From: Sorghum bicolor
Lineage: Eukaryota > Streptophyta > Magnoliopsida > Poales > Poaceae
Length of the DNA: 64,000 bases
Direction: 5' to 3'
Assembly (NCBI RefSeq): GCF_000003195.3
Contig: NC_012870.2
Span: 2,327,501-2,391,500, forward strand
Position numbers and translations under genes: made by a program. Shown here in pieces: positions 51,093-63,628 of this stretch; within the stretch, counting starts at the first letter, position 1, and the number at the start of each line of letters is the position of its first letter. The notes beneath the pieces were generated by a model. That model worked only from the letters and a program-made list of their open reading frames with translations, did not search any database and was not told where the DNA came from.

Positions 51093-51845
51093 TATAAAGT
51101 ACTAAATATAGATTATTTACGAAATTAAAAACATAGCTAGAGAGTAATTTACGAGACCAAATCTTTTAACTCTAATTAGTCTATAATTGGATACTAATTA
51201 TCAAATAAATAAGATAAAATGCTATAGTACTCATTAAACTTTAACACTCCAACCAAATATCCGGTGAGCCGGGGAGAGATCGATCTCCTATGGCGGAGTT
51301 AGGCGAGGATGGCAGTGTCCGGCGGGCGAGGGAGGGAAACGAGTGTCGGAGCATTTACCGGAAGGGTTGGGCGCCCAAAGCAGCCGTGTCTTAATCAATT
51401 AAACTAAATTTACTCATGGGTTAGACATGGACCGTTTGTGCCTAGTTCTTCTCTGGTCCATTCCAACAAAACATAACAGTTCAGATCCACCCAACAAACT
51501 CAGCAGAGCATTTCGTTTTGTGTCGGCCATCATGTTCTTTTGTCAGCGTCAATAAGCTCACCCTGACTCCTGTGATCTGCCGGCCCTGTCCGTGATGTCC
51601 TTGCACTGAAATAATGGTGCATGGAGCTCCCCTATCGTCCAGAGCTACCGCTTGAAGATCCAGGTAGAATGTAATTAATTAATTATTATATAATTGGTTA
51701 ACTGATTACTGATTTGCTTCGAGATTCGTGCTCATTTTGAAAGAGGGAGTACTAGAGCCGTTGCCTATTTTATTAGGGGACATAAGCCACTCCCGGGCTC
51801 CCGGCACAAGAATCACAGCATAGAGTGTTGCACTGTGCAAAAGCC
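51093..51845. other. Upstream region of UGT C
   Basis: 51,100-51,265 resembles the 3' part of the MITE at 8,581-8,811 (AACATAGCTAGAGAGTAATTT; AAACTTTAACACTCCAACCA). The rest is presumed promoter of UGT C. No clear TATA box was found. Confidence 0.5.
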
Positions 51846-53340
51846 ATGGAGAGCAATGGCGCCGCCGCCGTCCACCAAAGACATGGTCTCCGCCACGTGC
51901 TACTGTTCCCGCTCCCGTACCAGGGCCACATCAACCCCATGTTCCGGCTCGCCGGCGTCCTTCACAGCCGCGGCTTCGCCATCACCGTCTTCCACACCCA
52001 CTTCAACGCCCCCGACCCGGCGCGCCACCCGGACTACCGCTTCGTCCTCGTCCCCGACGGCATCTCCGGCCCGTCCCCGGTCACCATCGAGGACAGGTTT
52101 GCGCGAGTAATCTGGATCGGCGACGCGTGCGAGGCTGCCTTCCGGGACCGCCTCGCCGCGGTCCTGCAGGAGTACTCCAGGGACACCGTCGCGTGCCTCG
52201 TCGTCGACACGCACCTACTGGAGATTTTCCAGGTGGCCACGAGTCTCTCCGTGCCCACGCTCGCGCTGCGCACCGGTAGCGCCGCCTGCTTTGCGTGCTT
52301 CCTCGCGTACCCGATGCTCTGCGACAAAGGCTACCTCCCCGTGAAAGGCATGTCCTGCTGTCAAGCATTTTCCTTGTTCATGGCTTCTCGCTCGATGCAA
52401 CGCAACGCAACGCAACGCATTTTTTCCCCCGTTCTTGACGTGCTCGTGTCTCGTCAATGCAGACTCGCAGCTTGACCTGACGGTGGCTGAGCTGCCGCCG
52501 TACCGGGTGCGCGACCTGATGCACATCGGTGAGGCCGGCCACCACCTGATGTGCCAACTGCTGGCGCGCGCCGTGGCCGCCGTCAACATCTCCTCGGGCC
52601 TCATACTCAACACGTTCGACGCGCTGGAGCGCCGCGAGCTGGATCGCCTCCGGCGGGACCTCGCCGTGCCGGTGTTCGACATCGGACCGCTCCACAAGCT
52701 CTCGCCCGACGGCGACAGCAGCCTGCTGCGCCAAGACAGGAGCTGCCTGGAGTGGCTGGACGCGTTTCCGCCGGAGTCGGTGCTCTACGTGAGCTTCGGC
52801 AGCGTGGCCTGGATGAGCCCGCGGGACCTGGTGGAGACGGCGTGGGGCATCGCCGGCAGCGGCGTGCCGTTCCTCTGGGTGGTCCGGCCGGGCATGGTCA
52901 GCGGGTCCGCGGACGACCACCGTCTCCCCGAAGGGTTCGAGGCCGCGACGCGCGAGCGCGGCAAGGTCGTGGCGTGGGCGCCGCAGGAGGAGGTGCTGCG
53001 CCACCGCGCCGTGGGCGGCTTCTGGACGCACTGCGGCTGGAACTCGACGACGGAGGGCATCTGCGAAGGGGTGCCCATGCTGTGCCGCCCCTGCTTCGGC
53101 GATCAGATGGGGGACACCAGGTACGTGGAGCACGTGTGGAGAGTGGGGTTCGAGGTCGGCGGCGACCTCGAGAGGGGCAGCGTGGAGGCGGCCATCCGGC
53201 GGCTTATGACGGGTGAGGACGGTGCCGAGATGAGGGCGAGGGCCGGCGAGCTGAAGAAGGCGGCGGTGGACTGCACCGGCGAGGACGGCTCGTCGCGCAT
53301 GGCTATCGATAAGCTGGTCACACACATCATGTCGCTGTAA
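51846..53340 (+). CDS. UDP-glycosyltransferase, group H (UGT76/BX8-BX9-like), copy C
   Basis: Exons 51846-52347 and 52463-53340 join in phase to 459 residues. His28 is in FPLPYQGHINP, and Asp is in CLVVDTHLLE. The PSPG box reads WAPQEEVLRHRAVGGFWTHC, then GWNSTTEG, ending GDQ. Ser of the usual ES pair is Gly here, and PYFGDQ of A and B is PCFGDQ. It is the most diverged of the three (VTIEDRFARVIWIGDAC region, shorter second exon). The intron has a GC donor (GAAAG|GCATGTC at 52,348-52,349; acceptor ATGCAG ending 52,462). The GT three bases later would change phase and lose the GAC codon. The intron contains a CGCAA-type pentamer repeat (52,396-52,419). The gene sits between the arms of the NAC-like inverted duplication. 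Confidence 0.9.
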
Positions 53341-53999
53341 ATGCTGCATCTGGCCCAACTGTGATGTTTTCCTTATGTTCTTCTTTTTTGCCTTTTCAGC
53401 TTTTAACTCTCTACTACTCGTGTTCAAAGTTTCCATATGCGTTACACACCTGAAACTCTACCGAAAAACAAAATAAACCTCATTCTTGAGCTTGCCTGAA
53501 ACTGATTCATTGTGGCTATTAACTCTTAGTTCAGAATCATGAACTTCAATGTTGACTGAAATCGGATGAAAACTTGCTGAAATCCTGGAGACCATGAGAG
53601 CACCAGTTACAGTGCTTACTTGTCATATATGTAATAAACACAATGTAGTGCACATTCAAGATGCTCCCATGTTGATGCAAATATGCTAAACATTGTGTGC
53701 CGGAAGATGAAAAAACAAAATAATAATCCCAAATCAGCTCATTCTTCAACTGTATATCACATACTAGAAGGTGCAGTCTGGAGATTCTTAAGAGGTTTAC
53801 CAGACAAGAACTCTACAGCACTCCCCCTGTGCAGTTTATGCTTCGAGTGGGCGTGCTTTGTCATTCACCTTTCCTCCATTTTGTTACTGATCAGAAAGCA
53901 TGTGATCGTCGTGGATTGGCTCCAACGAACTAGGACTACACTGCTACATGGTACTATTAAGCATCAGACGACGTTCCAGAGATGAAGACTTGTTGTAAA
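53341..53999. other. Intergenic, 3' of UGT C
   Basis: AT-rich sequence with no recognised gene or MITE. It ends where homology to the left NAC arm begins. Confidence 0.5.
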
Positions 54000-54181
54000 T
54001 GAAATTCTTCAGTTTCGCTGCCTGAAGATGATTTCTTCTAGACCACTTGTCTGAAGATTAATCGAGGAGATGGCTGTAGAAAGAGAAATATTTTTCAAAC
54101 ACTGCAGTTTGAAGTGATAGCCTGAACTTCATCTAAAATTCATTCTGAAAGTTGACCTTGTGGCAAATATGTCGTTGCTTT

Positions 54182-54372
54182 GGAACGCGGTTTTTTTGCC
54201 CTTAAGGGCATATGTCCTCACTCTCCCACCCATTAGATTCGCATTGAGAAGTGTGCAAACACACATCTCAAAGCAGATTCGCATCGAGATGTGTGTTTGC
54301 ACACTTCTCAAAGCGAATCCAATGGGTAGGAGAGTGAGGGCACATGCCCTCAAGGGCAAAGAAAACTTTACG
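54182..54372. mobile_element. Mutator-like hairpin MITE
   Basis: 191 bp, almost entirely one inverted repeat: GCCCTTAAGGGCATATGTCC and GGGCACATGCCCTCAAGGGC at the ends, and GAAGTGTGCAAACACACATC against its complement next to the centre near 54,276. A perfect 9-bp duplication CGTTGCTTT flanks it (54,173-54,181; 54,373-54,381). Nine-bp duplications are typical of Mutator-like elements. The homologous place in the left arm (about 48,185-48,200) has no insertion. Confidence 0.85.
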
Positions 54373-54816
54373 CGTTGCTTTATATCTATGTTAAATTAAG
54401 TAAACGATTATGACTACTGAAAATTCCATTTCGAGGCAAGTCAATGTAACGTGTTAACCATTCACTTGTCTGACATAATCACAGCTGAATGAATGTAAAG
54501 ATTCCCTTAATCACTCGTAGTCGTAGCGTAGCATGATTTGACAAAGCCACAAAGCTCTATAATCTGAAAAAGATCCTTCACACTACACTAGAGCTGCTGA
54601 ACAATGTTCATCACCATCTTGAATAATTAAGAAAAAGAAAAAGAATGCGCGGAAGCTGTAATATATAACATTAAAGCAAAACAACTACTCATCACATTGC
54701 ATATTGCATTAATTCCTTTCGCTTCATACAGCATATCATCTTTCTTTGTCAGGCGTTTACATAGCGTGATCAGAAAAAAAAAAACCACTCATCGTTTGGT
54801 GGTAAAACACAGAATA

Positions 54817-56121
54817 CTAAGCTACATGTACATGATTAGCAGACAGAAACATGTCCTGGGACTGGGACAACGAACTCGGCGCATGGCTGCTGCAGTGCAG
54901 CCCCTGCTCCCCTGCGGCTAGGAACTCTTCGAAGTCTTTCCACTCGTCGGTCTTGAGCAAGTCTTGGAAGTTGAACACGCCCAAGTCGCCGCCGTGCTCC
55001 GGCTCAACATCGCCGAACGTCACGGGGTCCACGCCTTGGGGACCACCATGACCATAGCAGGCGGGTATCGTCGGGTAACCATTGGTGAAGAAGGCGGCGG
55101 GGTCCTGCATCTGCACCTGCTCGTCGATGTTGAGCAACTCATCGGAGTTGAACTCGCCGCCGTAGTCCGGCTCAACGCGTGGCTGCTGCACACCATACTC
55201 CTCCTCGCCTCCGATCATCATCACGGGATCCACGCCTTGGGGAGGTCCATAACCATGGCAGGGCATCGTCGGGTAAGCATCGGGGAAGGAGGCGGCGTCC
55301 TGCATCTGCACCTGCTCCTGCTCGTCGATGTTGAGCAACTCATCGAAGTTGAACTCGCCGCCGTACTCCGGCTCAACGCGTGGCTGCTGCACACCATACT
55401 CCTCCTCGCCTCCGATCGTCGTCACGGGATCCACGCCTTGGGGAGGTCCATAACCATAGCAGGGCATCGTCGGGTAAGCATTGGGGAAGAAGGCGGCGGG
55501 GTCCTGCATCTGCACCTGCTCGTTGTGGATCAGCTTGGTTGGCGGCGCCTCGGGGTGATCGGCTGCCGCCTTCCTCTTGGACGACGACGACGACGACGAC
55601 TTGGACTTCTTCTTGGCGAGAGACGAGGACGAGCGATGCAGCCTGCACAGCACGTGGTCACCGCCGCCGCCCTGCGTGTCGTCGAACTCAGTCATGCACC
55701 ATCCCATCCTGTCCAAGCGCTGCCGACCCGACGCCCCATCCTTCTCCTTGCGGCCGTAGGAAAAGTTGCAGAACGTGGCGCCGCCGGGCACGCCTTGCAC
55801 GGGCTTCGGCCCTGTCTCCGAGTGCCAGCTCGTCTTGCCGTCGGGCTCCACCGCGCGCTGCCTGCGCCCGCTGGGCTTGCCCCGGGTGTTCTTGTATCGC
55901 TTCAGGCAGTAGATGTACCAAACGCTGTTGTACCCATCCTCCGTCACGTCGGTGCCCGGCACCGGCTGCAGGTCGGCGACCAGCTCCTCGGGGGCGGCGG
56001 AGCAGATGTCGACGCGGTGGATGAAGGTGCGGTCGACGATGGTTTTGGAGCGGAGGCCGCGCAGGAGCGCGATCGACGCCTTGTCGGTGGGCCGGAAGAC
56101 GTCATCGGCGTTGGTTGCCAT
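54817..56121 (-). CDS. Divergent NAC-like transcription factor, copy B
   Basis: Intronless, 434 residues, inverted paralogue of the gene at 46,355. The N-terminal NAC-like domain is strongly conserved between the copies (VFRPTDK, WYIYCLKRYKNTRG, SWHSETGPKPVQG, SYGRKEKDGASGRQRLDRMG, GWCMTEFDD). Changes include FRPTDE to FRPTDK, CPKRYK to CLKRYK and RWHSETG to SWHSETG. The C-terminal part again has three repeats (from 55,476, 55,275 and 55,077 on the minus strand; 67, 66 and a shortened unit) with FNFDELLN, FNSDELLN and FNFQDLLK. The tail beyond the repeats differs from copy A (EFLAAGEQGLHC...). The preserved frame over both copies despite repeat-number and length changes suggests both are, or recently were, under protein-level selection. 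Confidence 0.8.
   Translation of the reverse strand: MATNADDVFRPTDKASIALLRGLRSKTIVDRTFIHRVDICSAAPEELVADLQPVPGTDVTEDGYNSVWYIYCLKRYKNTRGKPSGRRQRAVEPDGKTSWHSETGPKPVQGVPGGATFCNFSYGRKEKDGASGRQRLDRMGWCMTEFDDTQGGGGDHVLCRLHRSSSSLAKKKSKSSSSSSSKRKAAADHPEAPPTKLIHNEQVQMQDPAAFFPNAYPTMPCYGYGPPQGVDPVTTIGGEEEYGVQQPRVEPEYGGEFNFDELLNIDEQEQVQMQDAASFPDAYPTMPCHGYGPPQGVDPVMMIGGEEEYGVQQPRVEPDYGGEFNSDELLNIDEQVQMQDPAAFFTNGYPTIPACYGHGGPQGVDPVTFGDVEPEHGGDLGVFNFQDLLKTDEWKDFEEFLAAGEQGLHCSSHAPSSLSQSQDMFLSANHVHVA
54900..55476 (-). repeat. Three in-frame repeats in NAC-like gene B
   Basis: Units start at 55,476, 55,275 and 55,077 (201, 198 and about 175 nt). The first two are nearly identical; the third has lost the GGEEEYGVQQP block. 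Confidence 0.88.
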
Positions 56122-56270
56122 GCCGCCGGTCTCGAGGTGGTGGCGCGCGGTGGATCGGCTACTAGCTAGGGTTCTCGCCGCCGATCCAGAGGTGCGCTCA
56201 GCGTGGGAGAGTGGAACTGCGGCGTCTACGTGAAAAGGCGCGCGTGGCAGCGTAGACCATGCACGTCTCC

Positions 56271-56276
56271 TTTATA
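56271..56276 (-). promoter_or_regulatory. TATA box of NAC-like gene B
   Basis: TATAAA on the minus strand followed by GGAGACGTGCATGG, about 150 bp upstream of the start at 56,121, as in copy A. Confidence 0.65.
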
Positions 56277-56360
56277 TCGCCGCCGGCCTTGTGCGTGCCC
56301 TCGATCTGCCCTAGTTTGCGTTTTGATTTCGGTAGCGTCGGTCTTAATCTTCGTAACCGT

Positions 56361-56445
56361 AACAGCATCTTTCTGTCGATGTCAATACGGAAATGCTTTT
56401 CCTTCGTTTAACAGCATCTTTCTGTCGATGTCAATACGGAAATGC
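56361..56445. repeat. Perfect 36-bp direct repeat upstream of NAC-like gene B
   Basis: Identical 36-bp units at 56,361-56,396 and 56,410-56,445 (start AACAGCATCTTTCTGTCGAT), 13 bp apart. The left arm has one copy (about 46,035-46,072). Confidence 0.9.
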
Positions 56446-56511
56446 ACCCTGCACAACACGTGGCACCCAGCCTATAAATCATGGCTCCTGCATTCAACAA
56501 TTGATCATTGA

Positions 56512-56741
56512 GGTCTTGTTTAATTCGCGATTTTTTTTAAAAAAATCAATTACTGTAGTATTTTTGTTTGTATTTAGTAATTATTGTCTAATTAGTTATG
56601 GACTAATTAGGCTTAAAAGATTCGTCTTATAAATTACAAGTAAATTATGTAATTAGTTATTTTTTTTATCTATTTATCTATATTTAATGTTCCATGCATA
56701 CGTCTAAATATTTGATATGATGGAAATCTTAATTTTTTTTA
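56512..56741. mobile_element. Decayed Tourist-like MITE
   Basis: From GAGGTCTTGTTTAATTCGC through GATTCGTCTTATAAATTACA to GATATGATGGAAATC. The right end is lost where the next element begins. Confidence 0.65.
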
Positions 56742-56916
56742 GGCTCCGTTTGGTCTCCCTTGCTAAATTTAAGCTAACTAAAATTATTTTAGCTACTCTT
56801 GGGTGACTAATAAAACTAAACTATTTTAGTTTCTTTTAGTTAATGTGTTTGGAACTTTAGCTAAAATGACTAAAGTTTAGTTAGCTAAAATTTAACAAGG
56901 GAAACCAAGCTGGCCC
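56742..56916. mobile_element. GGCTCCGTTTGG-ended MITE
   Basis: About 175 bp with ends GGCTCCGTTTGGTCTCCCTT and AAGGGAAACCAAGCTGGCCC. The interior is rich in TTTAGCTAA/TTAGCTAAA in both orientations. Confidence 0.75.
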
Positions 56917-57555
56917 TTAATGTGATGAGAATCTTGGGACAAAGTTATCGTGAATCTAAGTATAGAGAACTCAAAGCAAAGGATGTCAAAATGGAATTGT
57001 GTGGCACAACCGCAGAAGGCATATTAACCTAAACGTCTGTTCAGACCGAGCATCACAATGAAATGACGCCAACAAGGACATGAATTTTTTTAGGTTTTGT
57101 AGAGACCACCGTACAGCATGTCAGCATTCATCATGTCTGGTCTTTATATATCATCATTCTATCCGCGCAGAGTGATGTAGTTCATAATTTTGTTTTTAGT
57201 TTGTTGATGAGAACCAGATCCTGCTAGATGATGAGTAGACCAGGAACAACACATCCAGCAACAGTTTCTATGTAGACACATACAGCCGGTTCCCTTCAGA
57301 AAACAAGGGGGGTGATGCCACACAATGACAGAATTACAAACAGTTAAAAGAAGCACTGGAAGTCAACAGAAAGGAGGGGCGCTATGTTGTGTGAGAAAAT
57401 GTACAGAGAAAGCAAGACTTGAGTACAATAATCCACCCACTAGAAACATGCGTAATTGTACTGATATACAGCTCAAGCTGCAATAATAACACATCAGTAA
57501 AATTCTCTATAACACGGTTGTACCCACAAACCAGAAGCCTACTACATATCTTCAA

Positions 57556-59954
<2,399 letters not shown>

Positions 59955-60278
59955 GGACGGCCGACTGGACACAGCTCCGGATCTCTCGCTTCTCCTCAGG
60001 CGAGCGCTCCGTAGGAGCCTCACCACAGGCTGGGTCGCTGGGACAGGCGGAACGAGTGGCTCGCAGCTGACCGTCGTCGCCGCAGGCCCCCAGCCCACAG
60101 CCGCCGTTGCAGAGGGGGGAGGACGAAGCCGGCGAGACGAAGGCAGGATGGCCGGGCTCAAGTCCCCATGGGCATGCGTGTGAATGGGTTTAGGCCTGCG
60201 TAGACTTCGTGGCCCAGGCCCGTAGATGAACGCCGTTTGATCATTATGACTCGAATCTTCCAACTATTTCTCACATTA

Positions 60279-60490
60279 AGGGGTGTTTGGCACTGCTCCA
60301 CGAAGTCTGCTTCACAAACTCCACCATGGAATAGCTCCATAAAAAACTAGAGTTCGTGGAGTACCTCTTGAGGTGCTCTCACAACTCCACCCTTTTTTCT
60401 CGAACTGAATGCGTGGAGCTGAAACTGTTTGGCTAAAAAAACGTGGAGTGGAGCTGAAAAACGCAGAGCAGAGTAGTCCTAAACACCCCC
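60279..60490. mobile_element. GGGTGTTTGG-ended MITE, copy 2
   Basis: 212 bp with ends AGGGGTGTTTGGCACTGCTC and AGTCCTAAACACCCCC and a TTA duplication (60,276-60,278; 60,491-60,493). Related to 36,130-36,335, in the opposite relative orientation. It lies upstream of DPM1. Confidence 0.82.
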
Positions 60491-60585
60491 TTAAATCACT
60501 CAACAATACTTTCCGTATATCTCCAGCATTTTTCTTTTACAATTTGAAGAAGTTTACCCAAAATTATGATGTTCATCTGTATTTA

Positions 60586-61181
60586 GAGCATCTCTAACGG
60601 TTTAACAAATAGGCTTTACATTTTTGTTTCTGCAAAAAAAAATTAAAAACTTATATCAAACGGTTTGGCAAATAGACTTTGCATTTTGGTTGGCCAGGTT
60701 TGGCATATATGTTAACCGTGTATTGCCGCTTGGCATTGCATAGACCCGCACGTTTTCTTTCCCCGCGTGTGGTTCCCTTGTTGCCGCCGTTTTCTTCCCG
60801 TAGAAAGTTGGAGGCTGCGATCTTTTGGTTCTAGACATCGCTGGACATTAACGCCGGTTGTGAGGGAGGCGATCTTCATCAAGCCGACTGTGGAGGAGGT
60901 ACGTATACCATGACCATGGATTCATCCTTCCAATATGTGCATCGGGTTTCCATGGTGTCTAGGGTTTGTGTGTAGGTGTCGTCTGTTGCTTGAACCTTGG
61001 AGTCGACGGCACGAATAAATTTTCGCCTGGAAAAATAACCGCTGGCTCCATACTTTGGATTTTGCCAACTCAATTTTGCCAACCCATTGGAGGTAACCTT
61101 TTTCTCCTCCCCATATTGATTTGAGACTTGACACATTCTATGTTTTGCCAAAGATAAAATGCAAAACCGTTGGAGATGTGC
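60586..61181. mobile_element. 596-bp GAGCATCTC-ended transposon, copy 2
   Basis: Ends GAGCATCTCTAACGGTTT and AAACCGTTGGAGATGTGC with a TTA duplication (60,583-60,585; 61,182-61,184). It has nearly the same length and end pattern as 44,447-45,044, but the interior differs. No transposase frame. Confidence 0.8.
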
Positions 61182-61184
61182 TTA

Positions 61185-61612
61185 GTTTTTTTTTGAAAAT
61201 TTTTGGCTCTTACTAATGTAGCACTTTCAATCATGGATTAACTAGGCTCAAAAATTCGTCCCACAAAGTACAGACAAACTGTGCAATTAGTTATTTTTTG
61301 TTTATATTTAATACTTGATGTATGTGTTCAAAGATTCGATGCGACGGAGAATCTTGAATTTTTTTTAAACTAAATAAGGCCTTAGTTGAGGAGGCGAATT
61401 TTTTTTGATACTATAGCACTTTTATTTTTATTTAGCAATTATTGGCTAACCATGAACTATAGGCTTAAAAAATTTGTCTCGCAAATTACATGGAAAACTG
61501 TATAATTAGTTATTTTTTTTACAAATATTTAATGTTTCATATATGTGTCGTAAGATTCGATGTGACGAAAAATCTTGAAAAGGTTTTAGGTTTTAAGTGT
61601 AACTAAACAAAG
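61185..61612. mobile_element. Two adjacent decayed Tourist-like MITEs
   Basis: About 61,185-61,383 (ends AAACTAAATAAGGCC) and 61,390-61,612 (ACTATAGCACTTTT to GTAACTAAACAAAGCC). Both contain the GATTCGATG(C/T)GACG motif. Confidence 0.7.
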
Positions 61613-62024
61613 CCTCAAATAAGAGGTGTTAAACTGTTAAGTTAATATTGTATATAGTCACAAGTAAATACAGCACACAGAAATAACGCAATAATTGATA
61701 CAGAAAACACAAATTCCAAATGCAGCAAGATAATGAATCCATAGTAGCAACGTAGAAAATATATACACACGAAGAGAACATAAGATAAAAATTTAAGCTA
61801 CAAAAAAAAAGGTTCAGTACTTTCTGGCAAGGACATGTTTTGGTTGCGCCTTAAACCGATCAGGCTAGAATGATTCTTGCACTCTGAGTGCCTGAGGCAA
61901 TCAGAAACCAACAGTAACATTCCATTCGAACACATCTAAACATACTGCCATCTCGAATATGCAAAAGACTTCTTGCTATATTTTGGAGCTGATGAAGACT
62001 CCGAACTGGCAAGGCCATGAAATG

Positions 62025-63628
62025 CTACGAGTTCTTGTGCCAAAGGGATTTGAAAGGCAACTGAGAAAACCATGACTCAGAGCCTGAAGATTTAGGAGAT
62101 GCGCTCGAAACAGCATGCGGATCTCGCCAGAACTTGAGAACATACAGGCTCTCCTCCTCAGTACACCTCTTCAAGACAACACGTGATGCATACCCCATCT
62201 CGCTCATCAGATGGCATATATCTGAAGGATCATTATCTTCAAGGGCTACCATGTACAGCCACCCTCTTTCTGATAGCATCTCACGCACAGCAGGAAGGAT
62301 CCTGTCTATCACTTGACGCCCGTTCAAACCTCCTGCCCAAGATGAAGCAATGCCCTTGCATCCAACTTCTTCCACAGGAGTTGGCACATAAGGAGGGTTA
62401 ACAACTGCCACATCAACCATACCAGCAAGGCGTTTATCAAGACCAGACACGATATCAGTAACAATCACATCTGCATGCACCCCATGAGCTTCAAGGGTCG
62501 CTTGAGTTGTCTCGGCAGCATGTTGGTTGATGTCAGTTGCTAGGTACTGGGCTCCAGAGCCTAATTGCCTGAGCATGATTGCAAGAGAGGTGATGACATA
62601 ACCACTACCAGACCCAACCTCCATACATAACCTTGGCTGTAGTGTCAAAAGTTGTGCTTTGTCTGAGAGTAGCGCATCAACAAGAGCAAAGGAATCATCA
62701 CATGGCTCATACACATCTGGATGGCTCGCAACAAGCGGAATTTGTGCAGTGTTTAATGTCCTTCCGGAAGAAGCCTGCAAAAATAAGTTTTTACCATGAA
62801 ACTAGCATAGACATTCACTTCAATAGATATAGATTACACATATTTATATTTCTCTCTGTTTAAAGCAAGCACTATCATTTGTTAGATGAAACAAAATAGT
62901 ACATGACAAAATGGATAACATGCTTATTAGCACTCTAGTTAACATCGGAAAGAGCACTTTAGTTGAATGTCACTTAGTGGAATTGGATAATATATCACTA
63001 CTTGTTTCCTGTAAAAACAACATTTTGGCAATTGAAACATCTCTCTTACATTAAGGATTATCCAGCAACATAACTTAAGGACATTGATGGTTACCAAAAC
63101 AGTTCAGCATGGTGACTATATGGAATACTTATAACAAACTATAGTTCAGTATGCTGACTTTTTTTAGTGGGCATGTTGAGGACTTGTGAGATCTTCAACA
63201 AAACATCCATCCTAGATTGTGGTAATCAAGTGACTTCAGTACTTATTACTGAGAAGTTTGTACAAAAGATTGATTCAGGGTCTAATTTCCGACTACTAAA
63301 TCCTACTTCAGTGAGGAGTAAGGATGGGCATCAAACCCCGCCCTTTCAGGCAACTACCTCGTCGCCGCCGGCGCAGCCATGGCCACGAGATATTCAAAAC
63401 GAGCTCGGATCCTGCATCCCACCACCTAGGCTAGGCTAGGTTTCAAATCGGAGAAAACGAGGACTCCTATGTTCCGCTCCCAAACCCTCGTCTTTTCTGC
63501 CAATCTGGAATCACGTTGGAGGACGAAGTGCTCACCTTGGCCCTCCTGGGGAGTCCCTTCTCGGCGCCGCTAGGGAGCTCCGCGAGCTTCCCCGTCGCCG
63601 CCGCGCCGGCGCCGTCGCCGTCCGCCAT
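62025..63628 (-). CDS. HEMK2/N6AMT1-type protein-glutamine methyltransferase, 2 exons
   Basis: Exons (minus) 63628-63536 and 62774-62025 join in phase to 280 residues. Exon 1 encodes MADGDGAGAAATGKLAELPS and is low-complexity. Exon 2 starts ASSGRTLNTAQIPLV and has HPDVYEPCDDSFALVDAL, the S-adenosylmethionine loop EVGSGSGYV (83-91), ATDIN (110-114), and the catalytic NPPY (157-160). The family (yeast Mtq2, human N6AMT1/HEMK2) methylates the glutamine of the GGQ motif of release factor eRF1, with a Trm112 partner. The C-terminal tail (SSASPKSSGSES...) is longer than the catalytic core needs. The start could also lie at the exon 2 Met just inside the intron boundary (62,780), but this would retain intron sequence and lacks the expected leader. 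Confidence 0.88.

Larger units (their letters stand above)
54000..56460. repeat. Right arm of the NAC-like inverted duplication
   Basis: Inverted counterpart of 46,020-48,420. In this arm a hairpin transposon (54,182-54,372) interrupts the 3' flank, and a 36-bp unit of the upstream flank is duplicated (56,361-56,445). Confidence 0.85.
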
